A stretch of 64,000 nt of DNA from Geoalkalibacter subterraneus (GTDB lineage: Bacteria; Desulfobacterota; Desulfuromonadia; Desulfuromonadales; Geoalkalibacteraceae). Below the pieces are notes generated by a model. That model did no database searches. It saw only the letters and a program-made list of their open reading frames with translations, and was not told where the DNA came from. A program made the position numbers and the translations under genes. The stretch's first letter is position 1; the number at the start of each line of letters is the position of its first letter. Shown here piece by piece: positions 45,242-53,767 of this stretch. The stretch is taken from the NCBI RefSeq assembly GCF_000827125.1, contig NZ_CP010311.1, positions 372,001 through 436,000 of the forward strand. The letters are read 5' to 3'.

Positions 45242-46506
45242 ATCAGGGCACTTGCGTAGGCCATGACAAGCGGGGCCATATAGAGATCGCGGCGCACCCC
45301 CTGGGCCAGCAGGACGAGAAACGTTGCCAGCACCAGTACCCGCACGATTTTGGGAACCCGGGGCAGGATGGTGCGGCCGAAGTGGGCGTAGGGGACGCGC
45401 GAAACCATCAGTGCAGAGGCAATGATTACGGTTGCGGCGTTGATCAGTTCGCTGGGAATCAGAATGCAGGAAACGCCCGCCAGCAGGGCCGCCGCCGGTG
45501 ACGGCAGGCCGGAAAAGTTGGTGACCCCACCGGCAATCCCGTCGCGGCGTTTCTCTCTGACGAAGCGCACCAGACGATAAACCACTGCCGCCAGGTAGAT
45601 GACCGCAATCAGCGCGCCCAGGCTGCGGTGGGTAAAGGTCACGGCGACGATCAGGCCGACCGTAAAGCCGAAGCTGGTGCCGTCGGCCACATCATCGAAA
45701 ATTTCACCCCTGGGGGTCGATCCCCAGCGTTCCGCCGCACGGCCGTCGAACAGGTCGAGAAACTGCCCCAGAAAGACCAGCCCCAGAGCATACACGGGGG
45801 GATGGCCGGCCAGCACCACCCAGCAGCCGGCGAGACCGCAGATCAGGTTCATGATGCTCAGGATATTGGCGTACCAGTAGTTGGGGATCAGCTTGAAGAA
45901 AGTGGAGCAGAAGGCCAGGACGGTACAGATCGCCATCAGCGGCTGAATGGTGCGGCCGAACAGGGGCAGCGGACCGTAGATGTATTCCAGCCCCACCACG
46001 ATCAGCAGCACCACCACCAGGAAGGTTTTGGCCTTGCCGAACAGGTTGGCCGCTTTGATCTTGATGAAGTGCCGCGAAAACTGCCCGGTGATGTCGAACA
46101 GGAGGAAGAGGCCGACCAGTACCGGGTTGAGCAGGTTGATCCAGGCCATGTAGACCAGCATGGGGGAATACATCAATTTATCCGAAAACGGATCGATCGA
46201 TTCCCCTTCCTCGGTATGCAGATCGCACTTGCGGGCGATATCGCCGTCGGTGATGTCGGTGATCATCCAGAAGGTGAAGAAAAAAAAGCACAGCTTGGGG
46301 AACCCCATGTGCAGCAGCAGTACGGACACAAACCCCATCGGATAACGCGCCCGACTGATGGCGTTGGGGTGCAGCCACTTGTGGCGGCGCACCCAGGCCA
46401 CCTGGGCCGGTGTGCGCATGAAGTAACTGACGGCAAAACGCTCCGCGCCCAGCATGATGAGAACGGGAAGGCCGATTTCCAGAAAGATGGTGGAAAAGGG
46501 TGTCAT
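45166..46506 (-). CDS. Protein with two CDP-alcohol phosphatidyltransferase-like domains
   Basis: A 446-residue polytopic membrane protein. The first domain has the exact family motif DG-x2-AR-x8-G-x3-D-x3-D: D87 G88, A91 R92, G101, D105, D109. The second, PssA-like domain (NILSIMNLICGLAG, then DLFDGRAAER...GEIFDDVAD) is degenerate: Arg is replaced by Glu259 and the spacer is one residue short (D254, G267, D271, D275). By family such enzymes join a CDP-alcohol to an alcohol acceptor in lipid synthesis. Here only the first site looks intact. ATG 46506 is used; an ATG 13 codons upstream is possible. Confidence 0.85.
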   Translation of the reverse strand: MTPFSTIFLEIGLPVLIMLGAERFAVSYFMRTPAQVAWVRRHKWLHPNAISRARYPMGFVSVLLLHMGFPKLCFFFFTFWMITDITDGDIARKCDLHTEEGESIDPFSDKLMYSPMLVYMAWINLLNPVLVGLFLLFDITGQFSRHFIKIKAANLFGKAKTFLVVVLLIVVGLEYIYGPLPLFGRTIQPLMAICTVLAFCSTFFKLIPNYWYANILSIMNLICGLAGCWVVLAGHPPVYALGLVFLGQFLDLFDGRAAERWGSTPRGEIFDDVADGTSFGFTVGLIVAVTFTHRSLGALIAVIYLAAVVYRLVRFVREKRRDGIAGGVTNFSGLPSPAAALLAGVSCILIPSELINAATVIIASALMVSRVPYAHFGRTILPRVPKIVRVLVLATFLVLLAQGVRRDLYMAPLVMAYASALIYLASPLFWRTGKAGADPESDLAGQ

Positions 46507-46873
46507 GGCAGATTGCTGTGCTCCGTAGTTGGATGGTGAGGGCATTGGGCTGTCAGGGCTCTGCGTAGCCCAGCGGCCGGTCTTCTGTCAACCTCAAAAT
46601 GATTCTGCGCTGATCGGTTGCTTACCCGGGAAACAGGGAAAAATCGCCAACCCCGGGTATCCTGATTCTTATTCTAACATATGGGCAATGATTCATCAGG
46701 TCTGCTCGACAGGGCCGCAGGCACGGCTGTTGAGTCCTGGGGGTGCTGTCTGAGCCGCAGGCGAGTTTGTCACTGAAAACGATACCGCCGTGCCCTGCGG
46801 TCCCACCTGAACCGTTCTACATATTGAAAAAAGTGCCGTTCTGAAGATATCTTCAATTCCCTCATTTTTTTGA
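46507..46873. other. Intergenic stretch with no gene seen
   Basis: Divergent gap between the phosphatidyltransferase gene (minus) and the ATP-grasp operon (plus). The only structure I see is an inverted repeat ACCCGGG / CCCGGGT (46624-46630 and 46652-46658) and an AT-richer tract at 46820-46875 leading into the promoter. Confidence 0.5.
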
Positions 46874-46902
46874 TTGACAGCGGTGCAGGCCGGGCGTATA
46901 TG
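46874..46902 (+). promoter_or_regulatory. Sigma-70 promoter of the ATP-grasp / aminomutase operon
   Basis: A perfect -35 TTGACA (46874-46879), a 17-base spacer, and -10 TATATG (46897-46902). The start would be near 46909, giving a leader of about 155 bases that contains a CCTCC-TTCG-GGAGG hairpin (47015-47028) and an upstream CTTAAAAG/CTTTTAG pairing. I cannot match the leader to a known riboswitch. Confidence 0.65.
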
Positions 46903-47063
46903 AGCAATTAACGATAGACGTTCAGGCCCGGGGAATCGCAAGACGCGCACGCTTAAAAGTGACCCCTTTTAGCCGCAGGCCGCCAGGCTGCCCGGGACCG
47001 AAGACGCCTTCGCTCCTCCTTCGGGAGGCACGATCACTCAAGGCAACGATAAAGGGGTTACAC

Positions 47064-48146
47064 ATGAATATCGCACTCTCCTTCAATCTGAAGGCGGAGG
47101 CCGAAGGCGTGCAGGATACTGCGGCCGAGCCTCCCCTGGAACCTCCCTCCGAACCTCCCGACGATCTCTACGCCGAATGGGACGACATCCACACCATCAA
47201 TGCGGTGGCCGATGCGCTGCGTTCGCGCCATCGCGTGACCCTGGTCGAGGCGGATACCGGCGCATTTGAACGCTACCGCCTGCTGCGGCCGGACCTGGTC
47301 TTCAATATTGCCGAAGGTCTGCATGGAGTCAGCCGCGAAGCGCAGATTCCCGCCATGCTCGATATGCTGGGGCTGCCCTACACCGGCAGCGATCCCCTGA
47401 CGCTCGGCCTCTGCCTCGACAAACGCCGCACCAAAGAAATCCTCGCTCATCACCGCGTCGCGACCCCGCGATTCGTGGTGGCCTCCTCCATGGCTGAGAT
47501 CCCCGCACGGTTCAGCTACCCGGCCATGGTCAAGCCGACCCTGGAGGGTTCCAGCATGGGGATAACCGATCGGGCACTGGTGCGCAACCGCCGCGAGCTG
47601 GTGCGCCAGGTGCAGTGGGTGCTGGAGACCTACCGGCAGCCTGCGCTTATCGAGGAGTTTCTGCCGGGACGCGAATTCACCGTGGCCATGCTCGGCAACG
47701 GCTCTGACCTGCGCGTGCTGCCCATCGTCGAGATCAATTTCGACAGTCTGCCCTCCGGCGTCAATCCCATCTACTCCTACGAAGCAAAATGGCTGTGGGA
47801 TCAGGAACAGGACCCCCTGCAGATCTTCACCTGCCCGGCACAGCTTGAACCGCTGCTGCGCCGCCAGATCGAAGTACTGTGCAGGCGTGCTTTTGCCGCT
47901 TTGGGCTGCCGCGACTGGTGCCGCATCGACGTACGCCTCGATGGGCGCGGCCTGCCGCAGGTCATCGAGCTCAACCCCCTGCCCGGCATCCTGCCGCGTT
48001 CCGAGCAGAACAGTTGCTTTCCCAAGGCGGCGCGTGCGGCCGGGCTCACCTACGACCAGCTGATTCTGGCCGTGGCCGATGCCGCTGTCACGCGGCTCAA
48101 CCTGCACGAACAAGGGGGGTGCAATGAAAGTCGCGGTCTGCTTTAA
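47064..48146 (+). CDS. ATP-grasp ligase, D-Ala-D-Ala ligase-like (first of tandem pair)
   Basis: A 360-residue ATP-grasp enzyme. The N-terminal domain (LVFNIAEGLHGVSREAQIPA) has the Ddl-type layout, and GLPYTGSDPLTLGLCLDKRR matches Ddl. The ATP site uses FSYPAMVKPTLEGSSMGI, and the C-terminal metal-binding end is VIELNPLPGILPRS near residue 312. By family it forms an amide bond via an acyl-phosphate. An unusual Pro/Glu-rich insert (EPPLEPPSEPPDD) lies near residue 27. It overlaps the second ATP-grasp gene by 23 bases. Substrates are unknown; the neighbours suggest amino-acid or beta-lysine coupling. Confidence 0.85.
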   Translation: MNIALSFNLKAEAEGVQDTAAEPPLEPPSEPPDDLYAEWDDIHTINAVADALRSRHRVTLVEADTGAFERYRLLRPDLVFNIAEGLHGVSREAQIPAMLDMLGLPYTGSDPLTLGLCLDKRRTKEILAHHRVATPRFVVASSMAEIPARFSYPAMVKPTLEGSSMGITDRALVRNRRELVRQVQWVLETYRQPALIEEFLPGREFTVAMLGNGSDLRVLPIVEINFDSLPSGVNPIYSYEAKWLWDQEQDPLQIFTCPAQLEPLLRRQIEVLCRRAFAALGCRDWCRIDVRLDGRGLPQVIELNPLPGILPRSEQNSCFPKAARAAGLTYDQLILAVADAAVTRLNLHEQGGCNESRGLL

Positions 48147-49134
48147 CCGGGCTGTGCAGAAACCGGCGCAGGGCGAGGCTTTCGACCGCATTTCCGAGCA
48201 GGGCGCCGAGAACGAAGCGCAGGCGGTGGCCGGCGCTCTGGGCGAACTCGGCCAGGTCCCGCAGCTGGTGGCGCTGGGTACGGATATCTCTGCGTTCGTC
48301 GCTGAGCTGCGCTCGGCGGCGCCCGATCTGGTCTTCAACCTGTGCGAAGGCTTCTGGGGGCGCAGTCGCCAGGAGATGCACATCGCCGCACTTCTTGATC
48401 TGCTCGATCTGCCTTTCACCGGCAGCGCTCCCCTGTGCCTGGGGCTCACCCAGGACAAGGCGCGCACCAAGGATCTGCTCGCCCATCATCAGCTGCCCAC
48501 CCCCAAATATCAGGTGGTCAAGCTCGGCGACCAGTCTCTCCGCGTGCGCGACCTGACCTACCCCCTCATTGTCAAACCCCGTTTCGAGGACGCTTCGCTG
48601 GGAATCTCCAACGACAGCGTGGTGGAGAACGAGGCCGAGCTCCGGACGCGCATTGCCTATGTGCATCAAACCTATCGACAGGGCGCGCTGGTGGAAGAGT
48701 TCATCGAGGGTCGTGAGATCAATGTTGCCGTTATCGGCAACGGCCCTTTCGAGGTGCTGCCCCTGTCGGAAATCCGTTTTCATTCCGAGCTGGTCCACCC
48801 CATCGTCAGCTATGAAGGGAAATGGCTTGAGCAGTTCCAGGGGTATCGGGGAACTCAACCGGTGTGTCCGGCGTCCATCAAAGGGCGCGACGCGATGCTG
48901 CTCCGCGATACGGCGCTGCGCGCCTGTAAGCTCATGGAGTGCCGCGATTACGCCCGCGTCGACATCCGTCTTCGGGACGGCGTGCCTTACATTCTCGAAG
49001 TCAACGCCAACCCGGATATTTCACCCGATGCAGGTCTGGCGCGCTGCGCTGCCGTGGCGGGCATGAGTTATCCGCAGTTGGTCCGCCGCATTCTGGAGAT
49101 GACCGTTCAGCGAAAGGAGGCTAGCCGTGCGTAA
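48124..49134 (+). CDS. ATP-grasp ligase, D-Ala-D-Ala ligase-like (second of tandem pair)
   Basis: A 336-residue paralogue of the preceding protein with the same landmarks: LVFNLCEGFWGRSRQEMHI, LPFTGSAPLCLGLTQDK, LIVKPRFEDASLGI, and ILEVNANPDISPDAGLA near the end. ATG 48124 follows AAGGGGG. Two diverged ligases in tandem point to two sequential couplings, a heteromeric enzyme, or different donor/acceptor choice. The acetyltransferase gene starts 8 bases before its stop. Confidence 0.87.
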   Translation: MKVAVCFNRAVQKPAQGEAFDRISEQGAENEAQAVAGALGELGQVPQLVALGTDISAFVAELRSAAPDLVFNLCEGFWGRSRQEMHIAALLDLLDLPFTGSAPLCLGLTQDKARTKDLLAHHQLPTPKYQVVKLGDQSLRVRDLTYPLIVKPRFEDASLGISNDSVVENEAELRTRIAYVHQTYRQGALVEEFIEGREINVAVIGNGPFEVLPLSEIRFHSELVHPIVSYEGKWLEQFQGYRGTQPVCPASIKGRDAMLLRDTALRACKLMECRDYARVDIRLRDGVPYILEVNANPDISPDAGLARCAAVAGMSYPQLVRRILEMTVQRKEASRA

Positions 49135-49609
49135 TCTCAATGCAACCGATGTGCCCGATCTTATCCGGATTCTTGAAACCACCGGCGCCTTCAGCGATGA
49201 AGAAGTGGGGGTGGCGGTGGAACTGCTCGGGATTGTGCTCAATGACCATGCGCAGCAGGATTACGAAGTGGCGGTGGCTGAAGTCGAGGGCCGCGTGGCC
49301 GGGTATGTGCTGTTCGGTCCGGTGCCGCTGACGCAGGGAACTTTTGACCTTTACTGGATTGCCGTCGACCCGGCGGCGCAGGGGCATGGCGTTGGCCGCG
49401 AACTGATGAGCCATGTTGAAGAGAAGGCCTGTGCTCGCGGCGGGCGGCTGGTCTGTCTGGAAACCAGCTCCCAGGGGAGCTACGAACGGACCCGGCGTTT
49501 CTATGAACAGGCCGGATATCGCCAGGAATCGTGCATTCGGGATTTTTACCGGCCGGGCGACGATCGCCTCACCTATGTTAAACGCTTGACTGTTTCAGAG
49601 GAGAGCTGA
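49127..49609 (+). CDS. GNAT-family N-acetyltransferase
   Basis: A 160-residue acetyl-CoA-dependent transferase. The core is intact: YWIAVDPAAQGHGVGRELM contains the acetyl-CoA pyrophosphate loop (QGHGVG), followed by RRFYEQAGYRQ. It begins at a GTG preceded by AAAGGAGG within the end of the second ligase gene. Placed between the ligases and a lysine 2,3-aminomutase-like enzyme, its likely acceptor is an amine of lysine, beta-lysine or their conjugate. That is inference by context, comparable to AblB in N-epsilon-acetyl-beta-lysine synthesis, though AblB is longer. Confidence 0.88.
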   Translation: MRNLNATDVPDLIRILETTGAFSDEEVGVAVELLGIVLNDHAQQDYEVAVAEVEGRVAGYVLFGPVPLTQGTFDLYWIAVDPAAQGHGVGRELMSHVEEKACARGGRLVCLETSSQGSYERTRRFYEQAGYRQESCIRDFYRPGDDRLTYVKRLTVSEES

Positions 49610-49614
49610 ACGCC

Positions 49615-50706
49615 ATGGAAACCTGGCAGAAAATGCTGCAGACTAGTATGACCCGCCCCGCCGAGGTGACCCGGCGCTTCGGCATCGACCCGGCGCCCCT
49701 CGATGCGGTCGCAGCCGAATACCCCATGCGTATCAACCCCTACTATCTCTCTCTGATCAGGGAGGTGAACGACCCCATCTGGCGGCAGGCCGTGCCTTCG
49801 GAGGAGGAGCTGCGCGACAGCGTCTGCCCTGCGGATCCGCTGGAGGAGGAGAACCAGAGCCCGGTGCCCAACCTGGTGCACCGCTATCCGGACCGGGTGC
49901 TGTTCCTGGTCTGTTCGGAGTGCGCCATGTACTGCCGTTTCTGCACCCGCAAGCGCAAGGTCGGCGGCGAAAGCATGGTGGTGAGCCGCGAAACGATCGA
50001 GAGCGGCCTGGACTACATCCGCAACCACCCTGAAATCCGCGATGTGATTCTGTCGGGGGGCGACCCGCTGCTGTTGTCCGACGACAGGCTTGACGACATC
50101 CTGCGGGCGCTGCGTGCCATCGCCCATGTCGAGATCATCCGCATTGGTTCGCGCGTGCCGGTGGTGCTGCCGCAGCGCATCACCTCGGCGCTGGTGCGGG
50201 TGCTGCGCAAATATCACCCGCTTTTTCTCAATACGCACTTCAATCATCCTGACGAGATCACCGCTCAGGCTGCCAAGGCCTGCGCCCGTTTGGCCGACGC
50301 GGGGATCCCCCTGGGCAACCAGACGGTGCTGCTGCGCGGAGTCAACGACGATCCCATCGTTATGAAGCGTCTGATGCAGAAGCTGCTTGCGATCCGCATG
50401 CGCCCCTATTACCTCTATCAGGCCGACATGGTGCGCGGTACCGACCATTTCCGTACTTCGGTGGAAGAGGGGCTGGAGATCATGCGCGCCCTGCGCGGCC
50501 ATTCCTCCGGCCTGGGGGTGCCTGCCTACGTGATTGATGCGCCCGGCGGCGGCGGCAAAATCCCGCTGCTGCCCGATTATCTGCAGAGCCTGGGAGAGGA
50601 GGTTGAACTGAAGAACTATCGCGGTGAAACCTATCGCTACGCCAATCCCGCCATGCGTCCGCATGAGGAGAAGCGGCAGGTCGGCAATGCGCCTCTCAAT
50701 TGGTGA
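49615..50706 (+). CDS. KamA-family radical SAM enzyme, lysine 2,3-aminomutase-like
   Basis: A 363-residue radical SAM/PLP enzyme. The cluster motif is C103-x3-C107-x2-C110 (CAMYCRFC). The PLP lysine is Lys315 in DAPGGGGKIP. Asp271 (YQADMVRGTDHFRT) and Asp308 are placed exactly as the two lysine-binding aspartates Asp293/Asp330 of clostridial lysine 2,3-aminomutase: 37 residues apart, with the second 7 before the PLP lysine. This supports L-lysine to L-beta-lysine chemistry over glutamate. It is shorter at the C-terminus than clostridial LAM. Last gene of the cluster; its end overlaps the convergent CBS/DUF294 gene by 11 bases. Confidence 0.92.
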   Translation: METWQKMLQTSMTRPAEVTRRFGIDPAPLDAVAAEYPMRINPYYLSLIREVNDPIWRQAVPSEEELRDSVCPADPLEEENQSPVPNLVHRYPDRVLFLVCSECAMYCRFCTRKRKVGGESMVVSRETIESGLDYIRNHPEIRDVILSGGDPLLLSDDRLDDILRALRAIAHVEIIRIGSRVPVVLPQRITSALVRVLRKYHPLFLNTHFNHPDEITAQAAKACARLADAGIPLGNQTVLLRGVNDDPIVMKRLMQKLLAIRMRPYYLYQADMVRGTDHFRTSVEEGLEIMRALRGHSSGLGVPAYVIDAPGGGGKIPLLPDYLQSLGEEVELKNYRGETYRYANPAMRPHEEKRQVGNAPLNW

Positions 50707-52141
50707 TCAGGTCCAGCTGAAAGTGGCTGCGCAGAAAGCCCTGGAATGATTTGACCACTTCAAGAGCGGTGTGCAGACGGTTTTTTTCGACCCGGTCAAG
50801 CTTGTCCGGGTCGACGTAATTGCTCGGCTCGCGTCCTTCGCGGATGGCCAGGGTCTGGCAGCGCAGCCGCAGGAACACCAGAAGATTGAAGGCGGCGTCG
50901 ATGTCGCCCGCTTTCTGAGCCGTGAACACCCCCTGCTGCCGCAGCCAGGCGATTTTTTCAGGAGTACTGCCGCCAAGACGCCCCTTCTCAAGCGCCAGAG
51001 TCTTGATCCCTTCGGTCAGGGTGAAGATTCCTGCCTTTTTCAGATCGATCTTGCCTTTGTGGGGGCCGTCCTTCTCCCGCTTGAAATTGCCGAAAATGGT
51101 CAGGGGAGAATGAAAGCGCGCGGCGTTGGCGGCCATGCGGGCGATGAACACGTCATCCTCGCGCGTGCGGCACAGGATGTGCGCCTTGAGCTGTTCTTCG
51201 AGGGAATGGTCGCCGTGCAGGGTGCGCAAATCGCTGAACATGCTGAAGTTCATGATGTTTTCGGGGGATGGAGCCGAGATCCAGCTTTCCAGGGCTTCGC
51301 GCCAGGGTGTCAACGGACGTCGCCAAAAGGCGTTTTTGGCCATGATGCCGCCGGGGCAGGAGGGCACGCCGATTTCAATCAGACCGTCGATCAGAGCCAG
51401 GGAGAATTCCTCCAGTCCGGCGATCTGTTCTTGATCGAGATGATCGGCGTAGATAATGGCGTTGTCCTGATCTGTTTTCAGGGTCTGCTCGGAGCGCCCC
51501 TCACTGCCCATCACCACGAACGCAAAATCGTCCGTCAGCTCTGTAAAGCGTTGCTCCTGGCGCAGCAGCTCGATCAGGCGGCGCTGAATTCGGTCGTTGA
51601 GATCGGAGATCAGCCGGACGAGATCGCGCGTTTTGACGCCTGCATCCGCCAGTGAAACGATCATTTCTTCAATCTCTGCGTGATACCCTTTGAGTACCTC
51701 CCTGTCCGCGGCTTTTTCGATCTCCTTGGCGAGGTGCTGCGGCGACTGGGTCTGGATGCGGATCAGGTCCGATTCATTGACCATGCCGCACAGCCGGTTG
51801 TCGTGGTCCACCACCCCCAGACGGTGAATGCCGTGGTGCGACATCTGGTAGACGACTTCAAAGAAATTGTCCTCCTCGCGCACCACGATCAGTGGTCCGC
51901 TCATGATGTCGCGGGCGAGCAGCCCGGTGGGATCAGCCCCTTCAGCCACCACTTTGCGGCGTAGATCGCGATCTGTGATGATGCCGACCGGATCATCGCT
52001 GTCAAGAACAACCAGGCTTGAAACATTATGATCGCGCATGGTGCGCGCCAATTCCATGACGTTTTCATCCACCGTGCAGGTGAAATATTCGCGTCGGCAG
52101 AATTCGCGCACCGGTAGAAAGAAGATATTCTGCTCGGCCAT
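50696..52141 (-). CDS. CBS-pair and DUF294 nucleotidyltransferase-like protein
   Basis: A 481-residue soluble protein. Two CBS motifs span residues ~15-135 (TCTVDENVMELARTMRDHN...VGIITDRDLR, then HHGIHRLGVVDHDNRLCGMV). A helical linker follows, then a nucleotidyltransferase core FVVMGSEGRSEQTLKTDQDN near residue 215, and a DUF294 C-terminal helical domain. The GSEGR...DQDNA motif resembles GlnD-type nucleotidyltransferases. CBS pairs usually bind adenine nucleotides. Substrate is unknown. Monocistronic and convergent with the aminomutase gene. Confidence 0.9.
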   Translation of the reverse strand: MAEQNIFFLPVREFCRREYFTCTVDENVMELARTMRDHNVSSLVVLDSDDPVGIITDRDLRRKVVAEGADPTGLLARDIMSGPLIVVREEDNFFEVVYQMSHHGIHRLGVVDHDNRLCGMVNESDLIRIQTQSPQHLAKEIEKAADREVLKGYHAEIEEMIVSLADAGVKTRDLVRLISDLNDRIQRRLIELLRQEQRFTELTDDFAFVVMGSEGRSEQTLKTDQDNAIIYADHLDQEQIAGLEEFSLALIDGLIEIGVPSCPGGIMAKNAFWRRPLTPWREALESWISAPSPENIMNFSMFSDLRTLHGDHSLEEQLKAHILCRTREDDVFIARMAANAARFHSPLTIFGNFKREKDGPHKGKIDLKKAGIFTLTEGIKTLALEKGRLGGSTPEKIAWLRQQGVFTAQKAGDIDAAFNLLVFLRLRCQTLAIREGREPSNYVDPDKLDRVEKNRLHTALEVVKSFQGFLRSHFQLDLITN

Positions 52142-52301
52142 AGGCGAAAAGCTCCAGGGGGAAGGCGGCGTTAAGGAATATACGGGGTTCCGGCATGTTC
52201 AAGTGGAAGTAGAACATGGTTATGATAGCAGGATGGGGCCGGATGGCAAGCTGGAAAAGGGGAGGTTGATGGAGTGTCGCTGCGAGCAGGTTGCGGAGCG
52301 G

Positions 52302-53231
52302 TCAGCCCGTCGCTGAATCATCCTCTACGGGCGAAGGAAGGTTGAAGGTATTGAAAATGCAGGAAATAAAAGCTTTGACCGCCGGGTCGTTGCGGCGGTT
52401 CCAGTTCACCACCAGGGTGCGGTTGCGTTGGTGGTTGAAGCCGTGAACGTGGTGCTCGCGCAGAATCCCTTCAGCCAGATCCTTCTCCACCAGTGAACGT
52501 GAAATGAAAGCAATGCCGGCGCCGGCGCGCACCGCCTCGATGGTCACCACCAGCCCGTCGGTGACGACGGTCTTGCGAAAATCGCGCAGGGAGAGGTGAC
52601 GCTGGCGCAGGTTGTTCTCCAGCAGAGAGCGGCTGCTGCACCCCTCTTTACGGACATAGAGGGTGTGTTCCCGCAGTTGGCTCAGTTCGCAGCGCCCCTT
52701 GGGCAGGTTGAGAGTGTGAGCGCTGACGAAGACCAGTTCATCGTCCGGCAGGGTATAGGTGGCAAACTCTTCGAAATCCATCCGGCCGCAGTGCTCGATA
52801 ACCGCCAGCTCGATATGCCCTTCGCGCAACTCGACCATGGCCTGTTCGGGAACATGAAACAGCAGCTGGATGTCGGTGATCTCGTAATTGCGCAACATGA
52901 AGCGGTTCAATGCCTGGGGGAGTTGAACCGTGCCGAAGGTGGGGGTGCAGCTCACGCGCAGCGGGTGGCCGTGTTCGAGGTTTTCCAGCTCCTCCACCAT
53001 CTGGTCTTCGAGAGCGAGGATTTCGTGCGCTTTCTCAAGGGCGACTTTTCCTGCATCGGTGAGCAGCAGACGGGTGCTGGTGCGGTTGAACAGCTCGCGC
53101 CCGAAATGATCCTCCAGCCATTTGATCCGTTGCGAGACTGCGGACTGGGTAATGTGGAGCTGCTGGGCGGTCTTGGAGAAGCTGCCTGTCTGAGCGACCA
53201 CCGCCAATGTTCGCAGATAACGTGTTTCCAT
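52302..53231 (-). CDS. LysR-family transcriptional regulator
   Basis: A 309-residue regulator. The N-terminal winged helix-turn-helix contains TGSFSKTAQQLHITQSAVSQ and FGRELFNRTSTRLLLTDAG. The rest is a LysR substrate-binding domain (CTPTFGTVQLPQALNRF, VTDGLVVTIEAVRAGAGIAF). The binding domain has features of CysB/CbbR-type regulators but the effector cannot be named. No obvious target is divergently adjacent. Confidence 0.92.
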   Translation of the reverse strand: METRYLRTLAVVAQTGSFSKTAQQLHITQSAVSQRIKWLEDHFGRELFNRTSTRLLLTDAGKVALEKAHEILALEDQMVEELENLEHGHPLRVSCTPTFGTVQLPQALNRFMLRNYEITDIQLLFHVPEQAMVELREGHIELAVIEHCGRMDFEEFATYTLPDDELVFVSAHTLNLPKGRCELSQLREHTLYVRKEGCSSRSLLENNLRQRHLSLRDFRKTVVTDGLVVTIEAVRAGAGIAFISRSLVEKDLAEGILREHHVHGFNHQRNRTLVVNWNRRNDPAVKAFISCIFNTFNLPSPVEDDSATG

Positions 53232-53353
53232 GAGCGTTCCTATGAGATTTGTTGCTTATAATAGGGAACATCTCATTTTTTACGACGATCTGCAAGAAGA
53301 AAAGATTTGCCGGTTTCGCAGCAGGTTCTTCCAAAATCCGACAGCCTCCTGGT

Positions 53354-53764
53354 TCAGCGGAGAAAACGGATCGTCAGGGGGTAATGGTAGAGTTCCCCAT
53401 TGCGCGCCTTGATGGTGGCGATGATGATCATCACCAGGGTGAAAATGGACAGGGCGACCAGCAGCACGACGCCAATCCCGATGAGCATCAGCAGCATCGA
53501 GGCAAACATGTAGAGCGTGACGCTGATCTGGAAGTTCAGTGCTTCCTTGCCGTGCTGATCGACCTGGGAGATCTGTTTCCCCTTGAACAGCCACAGGACA
53601 AGGGGCCCGATAACGTTACCAAAGGGGAAGAGGTAGCCGCACAGCGCACTCAGGTGACAGGCCATGGCCCAGTTGTCGCCGCTGGGGTCGGAAGATCGAT
53701 AGACGGGGCCCCGGTCAGAATTTTCAGCGCGCATTTCGATATCGATTTCGGGGGATTGTTTCAT
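53354..53764 (-). CDS. DUF4870 membrane protein
   Basis: A 136-residue protein. An acidic N-terminal tail precedes three hydrophobic helices with the DUF4870 landmarks ACHLSALCGYLFPFGNVIGP, DQHGKEALNFQIS and NGELYHYPLTIRF at the C-terminus. Function is unknown. It starts 3 bases after the PHP gene's stop on the same strand, so both share a transcript. Confidence 0.88.
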   Translation of the reverse strand: MKQSPEIDIEMRAENSDRGPVYRSSDPSGDNWAMACHLSALCGYLFPFGNVIGPLVLWLFKGKQISQVDQHGKEALNFQISVTLYMFASMLLMLIGIGVVLLVALSIFTLVMIIIATIKARNGELYHYPLTIRFLR

Positions 53765-53767
53765 GGT

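Noticed and set aside
46909-47063. A c-di-GMP, lysine, glycine or c-di-AMP riboswitch in the ATP-grasp operon leader
   Set aside because: I looked for the conserved core sequences of these classes and could not place them; kept only as an unassigned structured leader.
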